A stretch of DNA of 64,000 nucleotides from Bryopsis sp. KO-2023. Taxonomy: Eukaryota > Chlorophyta > Ulvophyceae > Bryopsidales > Bryopsidaceae. Made by a program: the position numbers and the translations under genes. The stretch's first letter is position 1, and each line of letters begins with the position of its first letter. Below are positions 59,679-64,000 of this stretch, piece after piece. The DNA lies in NCBI GenBank assembly GCA_030272585.1, contig BSYQ01000001.1:2542001-2606000 (forward strand), given 5' to 3'. The notes under the pieces are model-generated. The model did not search any database, was not told the DNA's origin, and worked only from the letters and a program-made list of their open reading frames with translations.

Positions 59679-61695
59679 TCAGCCAACCAAGAGTGAGTCC
59701 AAATCGTCCTCTTCATCATCCTCATCGTCCTCCTCCTCCTCCTCAGCTTTCTTCTTTTTCTCTTCGGCTGCCTTAGTCTAAACGAAAAATAAAAAACACA
59801 AAAAACTCAATTCATGCTGTCCACAAAATGATGAAACGAAATTTAAACAAAAGACACCCTGTGCGATGCCAATTTAGGGAAGAAGAGAGAGAGAGGGGGG
59901 GGCGTATGCGAAATCCCAAACGCTTTTCCGAGGTAATGGATACCAATAGTCCTCATTTCATGGGGCAAGAAAAAACCAATTTTCTCCTCGATCTTTATCG
60001 AGATGTCCGACTGTTTTCATCCCAGAACAGCGTATCAGTCTTCTATCAGAGAGCTCCGTTGCCTCGACAAAAGCCACCAAGGGAGGCTGTATCTTTTCCA
60101 ATCAACAAGTTCGATGCAGCGAATCCTCAAATTCAATGGACCGGGTTTCCATCCATGTGTTTTTTTTCTTCTCAAGCTGGAAAAAAACTAAAATTATGAG
60201 GGTGCACTGAGAATCCATGTTGTGATTCGGGAGAAGGTTGATCGGCTTGACAAACCTCGGCATCCTTGGCTGCTTGAGCTTCTGCATACTCCTCCTCCTT
60301 CTGTCGGCCGTACACATCGATGCTCATGTCTTGCTTGATGTTGTCATCGTCGTCGACGACATTTTCGAAGTTGAGAACCCGCTTGTGCTCCACGCTGAAA
60401 TTGAAGTTAGACTTCACTTGACCAAGAGGAACGATATCCCTGAATTCAAAAAAACAAAATAAAAAAATTTGCCACAGCAAATGACCAAGAGATACGATAT
60501 CCCTGAATTCAAAAAGAAAAAGTTGAAAAAAATTGCCACAGCGATTCACCAAGAGGTACGATACCCCTGAAGTAAAAACATAAAGTTAAAAACAGCCGGA
60601 ACGATTCGACCAAGAGGTATGATATCCCTGAATAAAAAAACTATATATGTATATATGCCAGCGCGAAATGTTTCTTCAAAACACACACCCCCTCCATTGT
60701 TTGTTCTTTTTCCCTGTTACATTCAATTTCTGTTCCAGGAAGGAATACGGGGACCCCCGTTGCATCAACTAAGAGTCAATAAAACTGGCAAATAAAAACA
60801 AGCAGGGAACTGCGTACATGAGGTTATCTTGAGCATGGCTTCGAGTCCACGTTCTGGCAGCAGCGTTGCATCGAAAAACGTAGTCCTCACAGAACAAGCC
60901 TGAAGAGAACTCCTCTGGCAAGATTTCTCGATTCCGCTGCAAAGCGTCTTCCAGGGTAACCCCCGTGACTGCTGTGAATGAGGTGGCCGCACCTTTGGGA
61001 AAAAAAAATATCAAATCGAAATCAGTAATAGCGCGCATCGGACAGGTTACATGATAAATTCAGAATTTTTGATGCACTGTTGAAAGAGAGGGGGGTACGG
61101 GGTCCGAAATTTGTCTTCGAGAACAAATTGCGATCACGGAAGTGGTATTTGTTTGATGCTGTTTGGTATGATTTTGGGCAGCAGGGGGGAAAAGCCAAAT
61201 GCCAGCACCCAGTACCATTCGCTAAGCTCTCCAGACTGGCTGCAGCAACCGGCTCAATTACAGCCTTCTCTGCAAGTTTCCCCTCCTTGGTTTTTTCGAA
61301 ACAAGTTGCCAAACCCTGCCAATCGTCAAACCAAAATTTGAAATGAGCCGTTTCCAAAGGAAGTCCAGAGGAAATCGATCATCCATGGATTGAAAAAAAG
61401 GAAAACATGAATGATAAAAATAGCAGACATCACAATTTCAAGCCAAAAATGGCAGCTTTCCATGAGCCTCCACAGGGAACGCCTGTAATGCAGCGCTCAA
61501 TTTTTTCCGGCGTGCAACACGTACCAAAGAAAGATAGGTGCTCGCATCACAGGTGGGATCCTCGCCATAGGCAGCCCGCACCACGCCGAACTTAGCACGG
61601 CTGGGTTTCGGTGCCGAGAGGCGGAGCCTGCAGCCTCGAACGGGGACGCCGCTCAGAGATGTCATCGCTGAGTTTTGGAAGGCAGTCCCTCGCAT
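59679..61695 (-). CDS. Unnamed plastid-type protein with acidic C-terminus
   Basis: Five phase-consistent exons: 61525-61695, 61216-61315, 60818-60992, 60256-60439, 59679-59777; 242 aa. The N-terminus MRGTAFQNSAMTSLSGVPVR and the following Arg/Ser-rich residues to GVVRAAYGE look like a plastid transit peptide with a cleavage region near VRAA. The middle part (KEGKLAEKAVIEPVAAASLE, TLEDALQRNREILPEEF, FCEDYVFRCNAAARTW) reads as a soluble helical domain with several cysteines. It ends in a charged segment: VVDDDDNIKQD, a Lys/Glu helix (KAAEEKKKKAEEEEE) and a run of Asp/Glu ending DLDSLLVG. I do not recognise the family. Exon 4's acceptor is one of four tandem copies (see 60419-60636). Confidence 0.75.
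60419..60636 (-). repeat. Four-unit tandem repeat containing a 3' splice site
   Basis: Units of 62-64 bp start near 60419, 60482, 60546 and 60607. Each contains, on the minus strand, the acceptor TTCAG followed by GGATATCG and CTCTTGGT, that is the end of intron 3 and the first bases of exon 4. Units 1 and 2 are exactly 63 bp apart, so using the second acceptor adds 21 codons in frame with no stop. Units 3 and 4 change the frame. Confidence 0.85.
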
Positions 61696-62162
61696 TCTGG
61701 CGTGGAAAGGCGTATGCCTGGGGAGAAGAGGGAAACCAAACGAAAAGTGTGAAAGGATAGAGTTCGGCCGAATCGTTGTCTTATCAACCCCTCGCCATTT
61801 TTCCCATGACAGACGCGGGTGCGCGTGGATCTGAAGATTTGCCTCGGGATTCGGAAGGACAGAAAGCCAAGACACACAACGCTGCACTTTCTTCTGCGTG
61901 TGTTCAAGCTGCGGAAAAGAATTTGGTCGATTTGGGAATCTGATATATCTTTCTCCAGTGTGTGTGTCAGAAGGTGGGGGGTGGGGGGTGTGCAGCAACA
62001 CTGAAAACCAAAAAAGTGCTTTGGGATGTGTGTCTTTATCATTTTTCAACATCCAGCGCACATCGATATTCTTGTGGAGTCATCCTTGAATCCAGTATGA
62101 AACCATTTTCTCACAACTTCTATAATTAAATTCCCACTATCGACCACCATCCAAACCATCCG
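61696..62162. other. Intergenic stretch
   Basis: Between snurportin and the unnamed plastid gene, both on the minus strand. No exon seen. Confidence 0.5.
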
Positions 62163-63742
62163 TCAAGATTCCATGACTTCGACAGGTGCATGATCAACCG
62201 ATGCCCCCACACTCTGCAGCAACAAATCGAACGATATTCTCCCCGCTCTGGCATAATACTGAAAAAGAATTTTACTGATGGAATCGGCTCGCCCTTTTCT
62301 TTGATTCGCTAGACCTTGGAAATGCAAATCTGCAGACTGCGGTTCCCCATCGACGATGCGAATGCCTTGCTCTTGGATGGTGAATTTTACCAGCCTCCCT
62401 TTTTTCAAGGCTTGCGAGTGAGCTGCAATCGCATCATCACAGAGGCTTCCCAGTCTGACTGGGGGAAAATCCTCGGTTTCTACGTGGCGATCCCCATCGA
62501 AGGTGAGCGTCACCATCTGCGTTTTTGCACGGAAAAGTCGGTAAAACATATGCAGATATGGTACATCCAGAAAAACCAAACAGACTGAAACTACATCAAC
62601 ATGGCATGATTTGGATCAGCTCCACACACACACACACACACAATTTGGTTACTGATTTCTGGGCAGGAGGACCACCAAGGAAAATATGTGCAGAAAAATC
62701 TACCTGGTATTGCGGCAACTGCCCTGATCCATCAGTATCGAGAAAATATGTGCTGCAGGAGGCGTCTTTCCACAACAACATCAGCGGTGTGATCCCAGCA
62801 ACGTAATGGCCTTCTTTGTGAGCCAATAAGATGCCATCACGCACGAAGGGAACCGGCCCTTGAACGGCCGCAGCGAGTCCTTGGGATGTACAGGGGTGAC
62901 TTGACACAAGATCAAACCTAGCCAATACACCTGAGAGCATAAAAAACCAGAATAAAGAGAAATTGGGGAAGGAAGGGAATGAAGAAAGAAAGAAAGGGCC
63001 CGGGCCTTCAAAAAATTCACCATCTCTATTTTTAGTGTCTCGTTTTTTCCCTGTCTGGATTCCAAATTCTTTTTTTTAACCCTCATTTCCCTGATGAACT
63101 TTTCGTATCTCTGTTTTTCCAGTCAGTTCACACTTGAAAATGTAAAACTCGTGTGTGTGTGTGCGTTGCCCAAATCGGTCAGCATTCCCACATGGGTGAT
63201 ATTATTTCCTTGTTTTCACAAACCTGTACTTCTGATTTTTCCTGTCCAGGACTCCACTCTCCTTCAGTTTCTCTCTGACCCAGTACAACCGGAACTCCGC
63301 AGCACAGTCACACAAAGGCATCCCCTTCCAGCACATGATGTCCATCACATAATAGACATTCTTTTTGGCTTGAAACACACAATCGAAAACGCTGAACTGG
63401 TCGGGCGAAGCTTTTGTCGCCAGGGAGCCCCCAGGAAGGCTGCAGTGAAAGCGATGCAACACGCTTCCGTTTCTTCGTCGACTGATCGTGAAAGTCCTGT
63501 CAAAAAAAAAAAAACAGAAAAAAAAACATTGGTGAGTGAAAAGAAAAGGGCAAATGCGAGGCCTCTGCACTAATGTAAATCGCTGTGTCAGCATACACTA
63601 TTGCAAGCAACCTTCGAAAAGATTCGAAAAGGAAGACTGGGCTATAGTCTTTTTTGGTCAGAAATGTGGTTAATTTTACCTTCCAACTCACCCCATTGTG
63701 GTTACCATGCATCGCACTCCCTCAGGCCTAGGCATGACTACC
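62163..63742 (-). CDS. SNUPN: Snurportin-1, 3' part (5' end outside window)
   Basis: Imports m3G-capped spliceosomal snRNPs into the nucleus. Four exons in phase: 63692-63742, 63224-63496, 62704-62917, 62163-62516, about 297 codons. MPRPEGVRCMV corresponds to CPVGKRALIV of animal snurportin; the cap-binding domain shows FHCSLPGGS, FDCVFQAKKNVYYVMDIMCW, MPLCDCAAEFRLYWV and LLAHKEGHYVAGITPLMLLW. The last exon (DFPPVRLGSL, RADSISKILFQYYARAG) matches the plant-type C-terminal extension rather than the animal end. The first visible exon starts in phase 2, so upstream exons, including the importin-beta-binding region, must lie at or beyond 63742-64000. I could not place them. Confidence 0.85.
62625..62642 (+). 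repeat. (CA)9 microsatellite
   Basis: Simple CA repeat inside the last intron of snurportin-1. Confidence 0.9.
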
Positions 63743-64000
63743 CTGCACAACAGCAGCAACGATAACCTTCACCGTCCAGGTTTTTTTCCATACCAAAAAC
63801 AGTGCAATGTTTCAAAAAACCCCACAAACAAAGAATAAAGCAGCAACACAATTTCCAAGCACTCGGCCCAGCCTGCTTGACACTCGCACATCGTTTTTAC
63901 CTCCAGACAAACCCCGCTAAGTGTTTGAAAGACACAGCTCCTCCCCACCCCCACCCCCCTTCCAAAACAAACTCAATAGAAAGGAGGCTCTATTTTCACA

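Noticed and set aside
1-64000. CRISPR arrays, rRNA genes, prokaryotic operons
   Set aside because: No spaced direct-repeat arrays, no rRNA signatures, and all recognised genes are intron-bearing or eukaryote-specific.

Overview
The window is nuclear DNA of a photosynthetic eukaryote. Its genes are broken by many short spliceosomal introns with good GT-AG signals and matching phases. Several proteins carry plastid-transit-like N-termini (CPBP protease, BASS4-type transporter, phytyl ester synthase, an unnamed acidic protein). Others have plant-type architecture (phytyl ester synthase, snurportin, Trp/Tyr permease, SEC14 protein). This suggests a green-lineage alga, but the sequence alone does not fix the species. 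Meiosis (MND1), small-RNA (Argonaute), autophagy (PROPPIN) and basal transcription (TAF10) genes are also present.

Layout, left to right: a broken inverted copy of the 5' part of a Trp/Tyr permease gene (1-1168, -) with repeat R1; ceramide kinase (-); CPBP/CAAX protease (+); repeat R2; BASS4/SLC10A7-like transporter (+); NSUN6 RNA methyltransferase (-), divergent from phytyl ester synthase (+); an unnamed membrane protein with an NC/His motif (-); a trypsin-like protease (-), divergent from a small membrane protein (+); Argonaute (-); mRNA cap guanine-N7 methyltransferase (+); repeat R3 and the intact permease gene (+); a 2.7 kb gene-free stretch; repeat R4; an ATG18/WIPI PROPPIN (+); repeat R5 with a second element inserted in it; TAF10 (-), divergent from intronless MND1 (+); a SEC14 protein (-); an unnamed acidic plastid protein (-); and the 3' part of snurportin-1 (-), which runs off the right edge.

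The most unusual items are: (1) an unclassified 0.8 kb repeat family, five copies in 51 kb, each with a long miRNA-precursor-like hairpin and a tRNA-like module near one end; (2) a ~3 kb inverted duplication of permease plus repeat whose outer breakpoint coincides with the repeat's end; (3) a four-unit tandem repeat that multiplies a 3' splice site together with the first exon bases of a plastid gene; (4) four GC-AG introns in phase-consistent gene models; (5) a possible alternative C-terminus of the cap methyltransferase through a 15-nt microexon. All gene models were spliced by eye from frame, phase and family alignment recalled from memory. No search or transcript data were available.
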